Shown: piece after piece, positions 1 to 8,725 of the stretch | How positions within the stretch are numbered: position 1 is the first letter of the stretch | How the letters are laid out: each line of letters opens with the position of its first letter | NCBI RefSeq assembly: GCF_042850945.1 | Contig: NZ_AP031496.1 | Span: 5,766,001-5,830,000, forward strand | Origin: Halioxenophilus aromaticivorans | GTDB taxonomy: Bacteria > Pseudomonadota > Gammaproteobacteria > Pseudomonadales > Cellvibrionaceae | DNA: 64,000 bases | Direction: 5' to 3' | Program-made: the position numbers and the translations under genes | The notes under the pieces: model-generated | What the model saw: the letters and a program-made list of their open reading frames with translations, nothing else | What the model was told of the DNA's origin: nothing | Databases searched by the model: none

Positions 1-102
1 AAGCAGGTTTTTGACCTTATTATCCTTTTGGGTGGCATCCAGAACATTGGGCAGCTTGTCTAAAAGAAGCCTGTTAATGTCTACACGCTTCGCTGTGCCG
101 GA
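1..102 (-). pseudogene. Fragment of a coding region running off the left edge
   Basis: On the minus strand one frame is open from the stop codon at 103-105 to the window edge. It reads SGTAKRVDINRLLLDKLP and continues NVLDATQKDNKVKNLL, which looks like real protein. The LLLDKLP...VKNLL pattern recalls the C-terminal part of RecG-like/AlbA-type ATP-binding proteins found in defence islands, but I recognise it only loosely. No ATG, GTG or TTG precedes it in frame after the stop. It is therefore either a gene remnant or the part of a gene downstream of a frameshift. It lies 168 bases beyond the last gene of the defence operon, on the same strand. Confidence 0.3.
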
Positions 103-270
103 TTACTTTAAAAAATGAAGGTAAACAATAGTTGTTCTCATTTACACCTAAAATTGCTTGATATTTTGCTAACCGACTACCATAATATCGACACGCTCTT
201 CGGAGCTGGTTGAACCTTTACCTAGTGTTTTGGTTCGTGGCTGCGCCTCAGTCGCCGTTAAGACTGGGGC

Positions 271-786
271 TTATCTCCCTCCTTGTTTCGTTTCCACCAA
301 AAAACTCGTTCTCTTAATCCGCTCAAGATAGTCTTGGTCTGCTGGAAATGCAGTGACAAACCAATGTGGGCCGCCCGCTTTCCTTGGGTCATCAAATACA
401 ACTACATACTTTTCTTCAACGACGACCAATGTTCTACGCTTTGCTGTTTTACCACGATCGGTTTGACGAGATTGGCTGTAGCGCTGAACCGTTCCCGCAG
501 ATAGAGCCAGCACTTCTTTTATCCACAATATTCGTCTGGCACGCTTTTTAGAAAAACCGCCATCGTGAATTCCTGCACTGGTTCGGTAATTGGTAGGCTC
601 AGTAAAAGCATGATCAAAAGCACCCGCACCAAACTTGTAGGTTACACCGCACCAATCAGTAAACACTCTAGCATTGCCATTTTCATCATGTATGTAAGTT
701 TTCAGATATACCTCGCGGTATTTTTCTATCAGCTCTTCTTCAGTATCGGCTTTTAGACGCAACTGCGGCCACAGACTTTCTGTCAC
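271..786 (-). CDS. Putative small BECR/RelE-fold nuclease, last gene of the defence operon
   Basis: The protein is about 171 residues. The C-terminal half has the pattern RARRILWIKEVL, then KRRTLVVVEEKYVVVFDD, then HWFVTAFPAD. This resembles the phage-associated Barnase-EndoU-ColicinE5/D-RelE-like (PBECR) nuclease families; the match is by eye and uncertain. The frame can also start at a TTG at 804 that overlaps the upstream gene. I prefer the GTG at 786, which sits two bases after the upstream stop codon with an AGGG about 9 bases before it. It is the distal gene of a ten-gene unit and overlaps or abuts the DUF3800 gene, so the two are probably translationally coupled. If the fold call is right, an RNA-cleaving effector is likely. 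Otherwise it is an unrecognised accessory protein. Confidence 0.5.
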   Translation of the reverse strand: MTESLWPQLRLKADTEEELIEKYREVYLKTYIHDENGNARVFTDWCGVTYKFGAGAFDHAFTEPTNYRTSAGIHDGGFSKKRARRILWIKEVLALSAGTVQRYSQSRQTDRGKTAKRRTLVVVEEKYVVVFDDPRKAGGPHWFVTAFPADQDYLERIKRTSFLVETKQGGR

Positions 787-788
787 GG

Positions 789-1487
789 CTATCGTCCCTG
801 CCAATTGAAGATGTTAAAGTTTCGCTCGCCTTTGGTCGTGGTGTAACGCAGGCTGCCTTTCCCTAGTGATTTGGCAAACTCATCTACAAACGCTGATTTG
901 AATGCACTCGCATTGGTTCTGTTTTGCATTTCGTTCCAGCTGTAACCGACGGCTCCCATCAATAAATCAGAGAGCTGTATTAAAGGCTGATTATGTGATT
1001 CTACCGGCTCTAAACAGGCAAGCTTGGCACGGCCAGATAATTTGTGAACCAGAATCTGACGCAACTCTTCAAAGCGCGTGCTGCACGCATTCTGCTGCCA
1101 ATCAAGATAAACATGATAAGTATCGCCGGGCTGCAACCAATGAACCAGTAATTGGTAGTACAGCTTGTAAAACCCAAGCTCTTTATCCCCATCGTTCCAC
1201 TGTTCGTGATCGAGCTGCCTACGATCGACCACAATACATCGGAACGAAAGCGAATTTTCTTCAGAAAATAATTGAATAAGGTTCTGATAGAATTCAGCCT
1301 TGTTAGGGGACAATTTTTTCCAGCCAAATTCGGTCTTAATGCCATGCTTGGTCATCAAACCATGTAAGCGCCCAACAATGCGGTGTTTTTCTTCGCGAGG
1401 GCATTGCAGCGCACCAATAACTATATACGGCTGTGACGGGTCTGAAGTGTGGCGACTTTCATCGCAGTAGACGTTGTAAATTGTCAT
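789..1487 (-). CDS. DUF3800 domain protein
   Basis: A 232-residue protein that matches the DUF3800 family: an N-terminal strand with an acidic pair (VYCDESRH, D9/E10), a central acidic position in YHVYLDWQQ, and a C-terminal QLSDLLMGAVGY. This acidic layout is compatible with an RNase H-like metal-binding fold, which has been proposed for the family; no activity is shown here. It begins 9 bases after the DUF2326 ATPase gene and is followed immediately by the putative BECR protein. DUF3800 genes are common passengers in phage and defence loci. In this position it is probably an accessory or second effector of the operon. Confidence 0.8.
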   Translation of the reverse strand: MTIYNVYCDESRHTSDPSQPYIVIGALQCPREEKHRIVGRLHGLMTKHGIKTEFGWKKLSPNKAEFYQNLIQLFSEENSLSFRCIVVDRRQLDHEQWNDGDKELGFYKLYYQLLVHWLQPGDTYHVYLDWQQNACSTRFEELRQILVHKLSGRAKLACLEPVESHNQPLIQLSDLLMGAVGYSWNEMQNRTNASAFKSAFVDEFAKSLGKGSLRYTTTKGERNFNIFNWQGR

Positions 1488-1496
1488 TTCCGTTCC

Positions 1497-3239
1497 TTAG
1501 ACTTTTTTCGCCAACTCAAAATGGAAGCCTAAAGCAGCGTCTTCTGGCTTTTGGTCTTTCAATGTCAGCCGGACGAACTTATCAAGCTCAAATCCTTCAG
1601 CAAAATCATCGCTTGGGATCATGTCCGAATTTAGCGCGCATGTGTATTGAAAGTTGCATTCCAATCCTTTCCGATGGGCATGCATCAGTGCGAGCGCTCT
1701 TTGCCGAGAGTCAACACCATCAAATATGCTACTATCATGAAATAGAAAATCTATTCCGTCTCTTTGTCGCATTAATTCAACGAGCATCAAGTCGTAGCAG
1801 AAGATTTTCATCTTCCCAACGCCTTCGCTACTGCTTTTGTTAATTTCAACGTCAAATTTATAGCCGTTGTCTGTCGTATTGATAATCAGGTTGCCTGGCT
1901 CATCGTACAATGCCTGGGAGTTCTCATTGAATAGCGAAACCGCACTTTCCCAATCGGTTCGGCTCTGCTCATAATCACGCTGCAACTTGGTTTCCAGCTC
2001 TATTTTTGACGCTTTGATATCCTTTTTATGCTGTGCTATATCGCGAATATCAGCAATCCTGCTCTTTATGGCTTCAAGCTCACTTTTCTTTTCAATAACG
2101 CGTTCCTGGAGAATCGAAAACTCCTCTAGAGCGCCATGAGTTTCTAGCAGCTTTAAAATATCTGCTCGTTTGTCACATGCAGCCTTTATGCTAGCGTCGC
2201 TCGAAGATAATTTATTCTTGAGTTGGGATGCCTCCGCCTCTAAAAACAACTTACGATTCTGAACAATTGCCTTATGAAACCCTTTGGCTTCATCAAGTGA
2301 TCTTTTGATGCTGTCAGCGAAATGAACACCTGCTTCGAGAAAAAGCTTTTCAACCGAACCACTGTCAGGCATATGTTCTTCTGAAACCGCTCTCTCGTAG
2401 CGCTCTAACTTTCGCCTAAACATTAAAGCCTTGTTGGTCAGATCGTGTATTTCCCCGGTTAATTGGTTTGCCTGATCCTGAAGCTCTTTGTACTGAGGAT
2501 GCACATTAAAGCTTTTTAATGCATCAGATTTCTGCTTAAGTTCCCGCTCTATTCGAACCCGTTCCGCTTCTAGTTCGCCTTGAGTTGCACCGATACCAGC
2601 TTTGATCGCAGCGTTTAATGCTTTGGTGGCGCTTTCTTTCTCTCTAATTTCCTGTGCCTCTGAAGCGTGAAGCCAATTCAAGCCAAGAAGAAAAGCATTA
2701 TTTATTTGCATGTCATATGCTTTCTGGTTTCTAAAATGCTTGAAAGGATCTGTATAAGCATCCGCTCCTTTCCTTGTGAAATATGAAACCAGGCTTCTAA
2801 ACGAAGGTGCGTACTTTGCTGAAGCTTCATCTTGAATTCTGAACAAGCACTTTCCTAACAGATTCCTCCAGTCGTCATTCTTGTAAAAAATTACGCCTTC
2901 AGAATCTTTTTCTGGCGCTATTAGTAAGTTAGACACATCGCCAATAATCTCGATAATCTTAGCGTTCGAAACGCTACGCTTGGCGGTTAAAGTTGTGCCG
3001 CACAGGTCTAGGCAGATGTAAAACTCCCAGTCTTGCAACTCATCTTTCGGAAGACTTAAACGATGCAGATCAGCTCCAAGGCAAAAATGGACAATGTTCA
3101 ATAGCGTAGTTTTGCCCGCACCATTGCGAGTATCTTTTTGGCCAGATTCCAAGGTTCGCTCAGCAAGGATGACATTTAATCCAGCCGAAAATTCAACAGC
3201 TTTAAACTGTTTGTCGTTTGCCCATATTTTGTGAATCAT
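1497..3239 (-). CDS. DUF2326 SMC-like ABC ATPase of an ABC-three-component system
   Basis: A 580-residue protein. The N-terminus carries a Walker A motif (NGAGKTTLLN, residues 39-48). A long charged coiled-coil region spans roughly residues 190-430. The C-terminal DUF2326 region holds MKIFCYDLMLVEL and then FLFHDSSIFDGVDSRQ, the equivalent of the ABC Walker B/D-loop region. This is the ATPase of the ABC-3C conflict systems, thought to sense invading DNA or nucleoprotein and license an effector. The start ATG overlaps the stop codon of the middle-component gene by four bases (ATGA). The neighbouring HNH gene supplies the presumed effector. The family assignment is strong; the mechanism is inferred. 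Confidence 0.88.
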   Translation of the reverse strand: MIHKIWANDKQFKAVEFSAGLNVILAERTLESGQKDTRNGAGKTTLLNIVHFCLGADLHRLSLPKDELQDWEFYICLDLCGTTLTAKRSVSNAKIIEIIGDVSNLLIAPEKDSEGVIFYKNDDWRNLLGKCLFRIQDEASAKYAPSFRSLVSYFTRKGADAYTDPFKHFRNQKAYDMQINNAFLLGLNWLHASEAQEIREKESATKALNAAIKAGIGATQGELEAERVRIERELKQKSDALKSFNVHPQYKELQDQANQLTGEIHDLTNKALMFRRKLERYERAVSEEHMPDSGSVEKLFLEAGVHFADSIKRSLDEAKGFHKAIVQNRKLFLEAEASQLKNKLSSSDASIKAACDKRADILKLLETHGALEEFSILQERVIEKKSELEAIKSRIADIRDIAQHKKDIKASKIELETKLQRDYEQSRTDWESAVSLFNENSQALYDEPGNLIINTTDNGYKFDVEINKSSSEGVGKMKIFCYDLMLVELMRQRDGIDFLFHDSSIFDGVDSRQRALALMHAHRKGLECNFQYTCALNSDMIPSDDFAEGFELDKFVRLTLKDQKPEDAALGFHFELAKKV

Positions 3240-3463
3240 CCCTGTACTCTCACTATTTTATTATTGTGCAAATCTACGAGCCCCAGCAGATACAAAAAAT
3301 CTAGAGCGAGAATAAAGCGCTCAAAGCTTCCAACGGCATTGATTTTTTTAGCTGAGTCCCAAAGCGCTGGTAAATTGCCATTTTTCTCAACAAGAGGGAG
3401 CAATGCTGCGCTAATTCCAATTAATGCCTCATCTTCACGAAGGTATTTTGAAGGCATGATCAT
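3236..3463 (-). CDS. ABC-3C middle component, small
   Basis: A 75-residue protein starting at an ATG that overlaps the upstream HNH gene (ATGA) and ending in an ATGA overlap with the DUF2326 gene. It contains an aliphatic helical segment (FERFILALDFLYLLGLVDL) and a short basic tail. Size, position between effector and ATPase, and the double overlap match the middle components that link the two other parts of ABC-3C systems. The sequence itself is too short and divergent for me to assign a specific middle-component subfamily. Its identity rests mainly on genomic context. Confidence 0.75.
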   Translation of the reverse strand: MIMPSKYLREDEALIGISAALLPLVEKNGNLPALWDSAKKINAVGSFERFILALDFLYLLGLVDLHNNKIVRVQG

Positions 3464-4224
3464 TTCTCAAACACCTCGCATAAATGAAAAAGGTGGCTTA
3501 ATATCGCCAACCCTGCCGCCTGCTGCCTAAAACCTTTCTGTCCTGCTTGTGCGAATTCCAACATTGAAGCAAAAAGCTCATCTCCAGATAAGGTTGTCTT
3601 AAGTTCCAAATACTTTTCTTTGAAGCCACTTTTGAGCCTTTCAGGAAAATCTTCATCAACATTGGTGGCCATATTGGCGAGAAATCTTTCTACTTCATGG
3701 CTTTTGCTTAATCCCATGGCAATATCTGAACGCACGGTGTCAGAGAGCCCATTCTTGTTGATCTTTTCTTCGGGAGGTATAACTTCAAAGCTGTCACCAT
3801 TTGAAGAATGTTTCCCTGATGCCAGTGCTTTCGCCGCAATCTCTAGCTCCGAAAAAGAGACCTCAGACATACCCTGATCAAGTTGTTCTGCCACCCAAGA
3901 TTCATGCTCAGCCTTTAAAACAAATAAAAGCTCTGCAGGGTAGTCTTTCTCTTGCTTGTCTATCTTCGTGTGGCAAGTTGGGCAAAGGTAAATAAGATTG
4001 TCGTAATGGTTTCTTTGCGCATCTTTCATATTTGCTCGGTAGCGAGCAGAAGCAGGTTTCGTTTTTGTGCCAGGGCTTTCGCCATAAATATGAGCTGCCT
4101 CACCAATGATGGCGGGATTAGAGTTTTGGCCATCGGAAGTCAGAACCTTTTGGCAGTCCTTGAAGGCACACCGCCCCCCACTTTTGAATGCGAGGAAGAC
4201 TCTGGTTGGATAGCTTGCACTCAT
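3460..4224 (-). CDS. HNH endonuclease effector with ABC-3C C-terminal domain
   Basis: A 254-residue protein. The N-terminal half is an HNH nuclease: C19 and C24 (GGRCAFKDC), H45 (GEAAHIYG), N76 (NLIYL), then C81-P-T-C84-H85 and TKID, giving two zinc-binding knuckles around the HNH core. The C-terminal half (about residues 150-254) is helical and matches the kind of domain that docks effectors to the ABC-3C middle component. A strong Shine-Dalgarno (AAGGAGGG) precedes the ATG. The gene starts 9 bases after hsdS, placing a second DNA-targeting nuclease under the same transcription unit as the type I restriction system. The nuclease assignment is strong and the docking role is inferred. Confidence 0.85.
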   Translation of the reverse strand: MSASYPTRVFLAFKSGGRCAFKDCQKVLTSDGQNSNPAIIGEAAHIYGESPGTKTKPASARYRANMKDAQRNHYDNLIYLCPTCHTKIDKQEKDYPAELLFVLKAEHESWVAEQLDQGMSEVSFSELEIAAKALASGKHSSNGDSFEVIPPEEKINKNGLSDTVRSDIAMGLSKSHEVERFLANMATNVDEDFPERLKSGFKEKYLELKTTLSGDELFASMLEFAQAGQKGFRQQAAGLAILSHLFHLCEVFEK

Positions 4225-4233
4225 ACTCCCTCC

Positions 4234-5451
4234 TTAGAGCTCGCCTTTAAAGGCTGAATCGAGAATCGATGCTTTCAAATTTTTTAAATCTTCGATTTTA
4301 TCAACCAATTCAGTTTTTACAGGATTGGCTAACTGATTAATTTTTGATAGCTCACCTACTATTCTCTTTTGCTGTTCTGCTGACGGCACTGGAAACTTAA
4401 AATTCTGAAAGTCTTTATATTTTAGGCTTTCAACTGTAACGCCACCTTTCACCAATTCAGACAAAATGAACGACTCATAACCTTTCAACATATGTTGTGT
4501 ATATTCTGAGGTGATCCTTTCACTAGGAATGAACACTTTGATATCTTGGTTTACTGTACACTCAGTTTCGTTTATACAGACTGGTAACGTATGCCGCAAT
4601 ATTCCACTTCGAGCCACAATTAATAAGCTTCTGGGCGGAATAAATTTAGCTGATGAACCCGAGACGCCTTCTTTCGTTATTTTCAATTCGGAATCAGTTA
4701 TCACTGGGGATTTCATGTCCTTGGGTGTAACCCAAAGAATTTCTCCATTCCAAAACTCAGATTTGCTCTTTGACGGCGTGCCGCCACCAGAAAAAGAGCC
4801 TAGCTCTTCCAGTGACAATCTTTCATATTCTTTAGATTCATCGCAAACCAATGAACTCAATGTTGATTTAAACAACGCATCAGCCAGTGTGATACTTTCC
4901 CGCAAATGCTCGATGGCGGTATCGATGCGGGTGAGCAGCGCATTGAGTTTTTCGACGATGCGCTTTTGTTCGCCTTGAGGAGCCACAGGTACAATAAACT
5001 CTGAAAGTTTTGTGCCGTTGATGTTAGGCTGAGCTGCGCCTGCGGCATTCTGACCAACAACCTCCCAGTAAGCAGGTGTTAGGAAGAAATAACTTAAATA
5101 TTCTGGAATAATGTCCTTCTTGTTTGGAACAATTCTAATCAGGTAAGATGCGAATACGGCACCCTTTGGAGCATTCTTGATTAGAATAGATTTTCCCGCA
5201 GTTGCACCACTACGGGCAAAGATCAAGTCATCATCATTCAACGCGTACTTGTTGATTTCTTTTTCTTCTAGCGATACAGTTGGAACTCCCTGCCAGTCGA
5301 TCTTTCCATCTTGAATATCAGTAATACGCAAGAACTTTGCGTTACCGTTACTTTCTGCTTTAGCTGTGTGTCCATACTGGATATTATGGCTAAGCTTCTT
5401 GACTGAATGCCACTCCCATCCATCCGGTAGTGAATATAAAACCTGCTCCAT
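4234..5451 (-). CDS. hsdS: Type I restriction-modification specificity subunit S
   Basis: A 405-residue HsdS with the usual two target-recognition domains. TRD1 runs from about residue 7 (LPDGWEWHSVKKL) to 170. It is followed by a conserved helical spacer (PQGEQKRIVEKLNALLTRID). TRD2 starts near residue 210 (YERLSLEELGSFSGGGTPS), and a second spacer begins with PSAEQQKRIVGEL. The protein determines the bipartite DNA target for both methylation and restriction. It lies 2 bases after hsdM. Unlike HsdM and HsdR, this kind of subunit diversifies quickly, so the recognition site cannot be read from sequence. Length and architecture are complete, with no sign of truncation. Confidence 0.95.
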   Translation of the reverse strand: MEQVLYSLPDGWEWHSVKKLSHNIQYGHTAKAESNGNAKFLRITDIQDGKIDWQGVPTVSLEEKEINKYALNDDDLIFARSGATAGKSILIKNAPKGAVFASYLIRIVPNKKDIIPEYLSYFFLTPAYWEVVGQNAAGAAQPNINGTKLSEFIVPVAPQGEQKRIVEKLNALLTRIDTAIEHLRESITLADALFKSTLSSLVCDESKEYERLSLEELGSFSGGGTPSKSKSEFWNGEILWVTPKDMKSPVITDSELKITKEGVSGSSAKFIPPRSLLIVARSGILRHTLPVCINETECTVNQDIKVFIPSERITSEYTQHMLKGYESFILSELVKGGVTVESLKYKDFQNFKFPVPSAEQQKRIVGELSKINQLANPVKTELVDKIEDLKNLKASILDSAFKGEL

Positions 5452-5453
5452 GC

Positions 5454-6950
5454 TTATTTCTCCGCCAACAAATCTTCAATTTCATCCAACAGCCCTGATA
5501 CCAGTTTTTCCTTGGTGCGGATCTGCTTAAGGATATCGTTTGGCGCTAAATGCTGGGTATCTTTCTGTTTAGCTGGGTTTTTAGCCGATAAATCATAATC
5601 ATCAGCTAATTTACTGGCAGATATTGTCCATGAGCGTTCAGTTGTTTCACGGCCGTTATAAAGCTCAACAAACTCTTTTAGGTGATCATCGGTGATCGGT
5701 TTGTTTTTGGTGAGCTTTTGCTCGGTTTCGCATTCGTAATACCATACATCGCTGGTGCCGCCGCTTCGCTCGAAGAACAGCACGTTGGTTTTAACGCCGG
5801 AATACGGCAAAAACACACCAGCGGGCAGACTTAAAATGGTATGTAAGTTAAAGTTTTCCAGCAGTTCTTGTTTAACTTGCTTAAAGGCGCTGTTGGTTTG
5901 GAATAGCACGCCTTCTGGTACTACGATTGCAGCCTTGCCGCCACTTTTCAGGGTTTTCATAAAATGCTGTAAAAACAGCAGTTCGGTGGCATTACTCTGG
6001 ATAGGGAAGTTTTGCTGTATCTGTGACTTTTCTTTGCCACCAAATGGCGGGTTAGCCAGAATAATGTTGTAACGATCCTTTTCCTGAATGTCGCGGATAT
6101 TCTGAGTCAGCGTATTACCGCGGAACAGGTTGGGTGATTCGATGCCGTGCAGAATCATGTTCATCATGCCCATCACGTAGGCGAGTGAGGTCTTTTCATA
6201 TCCCCAGTACGCATCCGCGCGCTGGAAATCATACTCTTCGCTAGTTAATTCCCTTCCTGTTCTTTTTTTAAATGGCTTAGGTTTGTTGTACTCAAATGCT
6301 TCAACTAAGAACCCACAAGAACCCGCTGCTGCGTCATAGATTTTTTCAAGTGGTTGCGGGTTTATCGCTTTAACCATCGCCCGCACTACTGGGCGAGGAG
6401 TATAAAATTCTCCGGCGTAGCCGCCAGCATCCCCCATGTTTTGCAATAAGCCTTCATATACCTGTGACAGTTCGAACATGTCGTCGTCGGATTGAAAATC
6501 CAACGTATCGACAATATCTAATACTTCGCGCAGGGTATGGCCGGAAGCGATCTTGTTGTCCAGGTACTGAAAGATAGCGCCAATTTTGTAGGTAAAAGAT
6601 TTTGGATCTGCGCCAGTTGCGGCGGCATTAGCAAAGCTTTTCAGATACGGAAATAGCTGATTGTCGACATAATTGGTAAGGTCATCTCCGGTTTTCGCAC
6701 GTGCCAGGTCCAACTTACCATCAGCTGTTTTAGGGCAGGCCCAGTTTGCCCAGCGATGCTCGTCATCTAATACTGGCTGATAGTCTTTGCCGGACAATAC
6801 CGCTTCGTCTTCTTTATCTGACTCGTAATCATCGAGAAACCTCAGGAACAAAACCCAGGATGTTTGCTCTGTGTAATGCATGGCACCGCTGATGCCATCG
6901 TCACGGCGCAAGATGTCGGTAATGCGGTCAATTTTCTGTTGTAGTGACAT
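5454..6950 (-). CDS. hsdM: Type I restriction-modification DNA methyltransferase subunit M
   Basis: A 498-residue N6-adenine methyltransferase. Residues 1-140 form the helical HsdM N-terminal domain. The conserved GEFYTPRPVV is near residue 180. The SAM-binding motif I reads DAAAGSCGFLVEAF (206-219). The catalytic motif IV is NPPFGG (300-305), followed by the downstream helix region ELLFLQHFMKTLKSGGKAAIVVPEG. It methylates adenine in the HsdS-defined target and protects host DNA. Motif I departs from the more usual DPACG by having DAAAG; the catalytic motif is canonical. The gene is 2 bases downstream of the ABC ATPase gene and 2 bases upstream of hsdS. Confidence 0.95.
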   Translation of the reverse strand: MSLQQKIDRITDILRRDDGISGAMHYTEQTSWVLFLRFLDDYESDKEDEAVLSGKDYQPVLDDEHRWANWACPKTADGKLDLARAKTGDDLTNYVDNQLFPYLKSFANAAATGADPKSFTYKIGAIFQYLDNKIASGHTLREVLDIVDTLDFQSDDDMFELSQVYEGLLQNMGDAGGYAGEFYTPRPVVRAMVKAINPQPLEKIYDAAAGSCGFLVEAFEYNKPKPFKKRTGRELTSEEYDFQRADAYWGYEKTSLAYVMGMMNMILHGIESPNLFRGNTLTQNIRDIQEKDRYNIILANPPFGGKEKSQIQQNFPIQSNATELLFLQHFMKTLKSGGKAAIVVPEGVLFQTNSAFKQVKQELLENFNLHTILSLPAGVFLPYSGVKTNVLFFERSGGTSDVWYYECETEQKLTKNKPITDDHLKEFVELYNGRETTERSWTISASKLADDYDLSAKNPAKQKDTQHLAPNDILKQIRTKEKLVSGLLDEIEDLLAEK

Positions 6951-6952
6951 GC

Positions 6953-8722
6953 TTAGAGTTTTCCGATAATAAAATTGTACATATTAGTGATGTCTTCGCT
7001 GATTTCTGAGGGTGGAATCAGGTCGATATAGGATTGGAGCTTGCCAATGTCTAGTCCAACACCTTCGGTATTGATCAAAGGGTCGATGACACTTTTGGCA
7101 TTCAATCGCCGGATATCAGCGTTATCACCTGGGTTATTTGGTTGTAAATAACATGGCTCTCTTAACAGTTCAGCGTTATTGATTTGATCTAAAACACCGT
7201 GGTGCTGCAATGCTGAGTGTGAAAGCAGATAGTTTTTGATTTCACGGCGTTTCCACGCAAGCAAATAGGATGTCACCCTCATGTCTTGCGGCCAGCGAAT
7301 GGCATTCAGCAATTCACGGTACACTTGCCCATTCACTTGAACGCCATTAGCGGCATTCCAATCGAGGGCTGCCTCATCCCGATCACAAATCATAAAAATT
7401 TTGGTTGTGACCAAGGGGGATTCGATCTTACTGAGACCGTGGAGCCAATCAATCTTGCCCTTGCCAAAAGTTTCGTTAGCAGTAGCGTAGCTGGATGACT
7501 TTTTCATGGCATGCACAGCGGCTAGACGGTCTATGTCTAGCCCTGCACGTGCCGTAAGTTTGGTGAAAATAATCCAATCGTTGTAATCATCTAGTAAGGC
7601 AATGTTAGGTAGCTTGCCACACACTTCAAATTCCACCGATTTCGCGCGTGACAATACACTCAGGCGATTGATCAATTGCTTGATTTTGTTTTCTTCGCTG
7701 ATTCTGCCTTTTTCAACCACTTTAAGGTGCTCAATACGATTCTCTTTGGCTGAAATGGAATCGAGTAAGTGTGTAGTGGTGATGGCGTGGCCTTGGATGC
7801 TGTGGAGAAGCCCCCAGAGCTTTTCGACGTTATTATAGTGAAGGTGCGAGTCTGCCTCATCAAATAAGAACAGGGTATTCTCTGAGTCGAATAGGTCAAT
7901 TAGCGCATATAGGAATAGGAGCTGGTATTCTCCATCACTAAGCTGATCCAGCTCAATTCCCCCTTTGAGAGTAAGTTTTAGGCCATCTCGGCTAATAAAG
8001 TAATTATTGTCGGCTGCTTGTGTGAAAAATGCGACAGTTGGATTAAAGCTATGGTTTTGATTGGCTTCCTCATTTTCACTTCGATTAAAATATGAAGCTG
8101 AAAACAGTCCATCAGAACCCAAGGTATATGTATTCGAACGTAGTGCCCCTTCAAATTCATAATTGCGACTTATGTTATTAGAGATAAAGCTTTGAAGGCT
8201 CTGAAAGTAATCAGTGGCTCTCGCCGAATTTGAGTCAGTCCCGGACTCTTCTTTTTTTTGTTCTACCTGAATAAAGCCAGCATAATGTTTACTTACTTTA
8301 AATTTAAAGGATATTTTTGTAGATACGTCTGACTGGGGAGGACCCGAACTTTCCTCTAGATAAGAGTTTTCTCTGAGAAAATACCTAACTTTTCCATTTG
8401 CGTGTAAGCAGGTTGCGAGGAAAATCAATAACTTCGACCAAGACTTGTCATAATAAAAGCAATCTAGCTTAAGGCTTTCCTTTCTTCTTCGCTTTCTCTT
8501 GAGGTGAGCATTGAATTTTTGCGAATAGGATTCATTTTGCCCTGATGAGAAGCACACGACCTTAAGATTTTCATGATCCAGCCCGGCTAGTCGTTGTTCA
8601 AATACCGACTGCAAAATACTGGATTTGCCTGAGCCATTCTCGCCGATCAGCGTAGCGACCTTATCAATTCGCAAGGTCTGTACTTGTCTATGCAAAGGGT
8701 TAGGGGCTAAGTTCAGTTCCAT
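6953..8722 (-). CDS. AAA/ABC ATPase with TOPRIM-like C-terminus, inserted between hsdR and hsdM
   Basis: A 589-residue protein. A Walker A (GENGSGKS, 27-34) is followed by a long insertion, an ABC-type signature (LSDGE, 261-265) and Walker B (LFLFDEA, 284-290) with the H-loop region TTTHLLDS. After it comes a region resembling the TOPRIM domain of OLD-family nucleases: ALLDDYNDW near 375-383 and ICDRDE (445-450, a DxD-like pair). The acidic residue usually present as LVEG/LVED is replaced by LLDD. It sits 3 bases after hsdR and 2 bases before hsdM. It is likely an additional anti-invader ATPase/nuclease or a modulator of the restriction complex. Its ATPase fold is clear; the nuclease activity is inferred. 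Confidence 0.8.
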   Translation of the reverse strand: MELNLAPNPLHRQVQTLRIDKVATLIGENGSGKSSILQSVFEQRLAGLDHENLKVVCFSSGQNESYSQKFNAHLKRKRRRKESLKLDCFYYDKSWSKLLIFLATCLHANGKVRYFLRENSYLEESSGPPQSDVSTKISFKFKVSKHYAGFIQVEQKKEESGTDSNSARATDYFQSLQSFISNNISRNYEFEGALRSNTYTLGSDGLFSASYFNRSENEEANQNHSFNPTVAFFTQAADNNYFISRDGLKLTLKGGIELDQLSDGEYQLLFLYALIDLFDSENTLFLFDEADSHLHYNNVEKLWGLLHSIQGHAITTTHLLDSISAKENRIEHLKVVEKGRISEENKIKQLINRLSVLSRAKSVEFEVCGKLPNIALLDDYNDWIIFTKLTARAGLDIDRLAAVHAMKKSSSYATANETFGKGKIDWLHGLSKIESPLVTTKIFMICDRDEAALDWNAANGVQVNGQVYRELLNAIRWPQDMRVTSYLLAWKRREIKNYLLSHSALQHHGVLDQINNAELLREPCYLQPNNPGDNADIRRLNAKSVIDPLINTEGVGLDIGKLQSYIDLIPPSEISEDITNMYNFIIGKL

Positions 8723-8725
8723 TGG

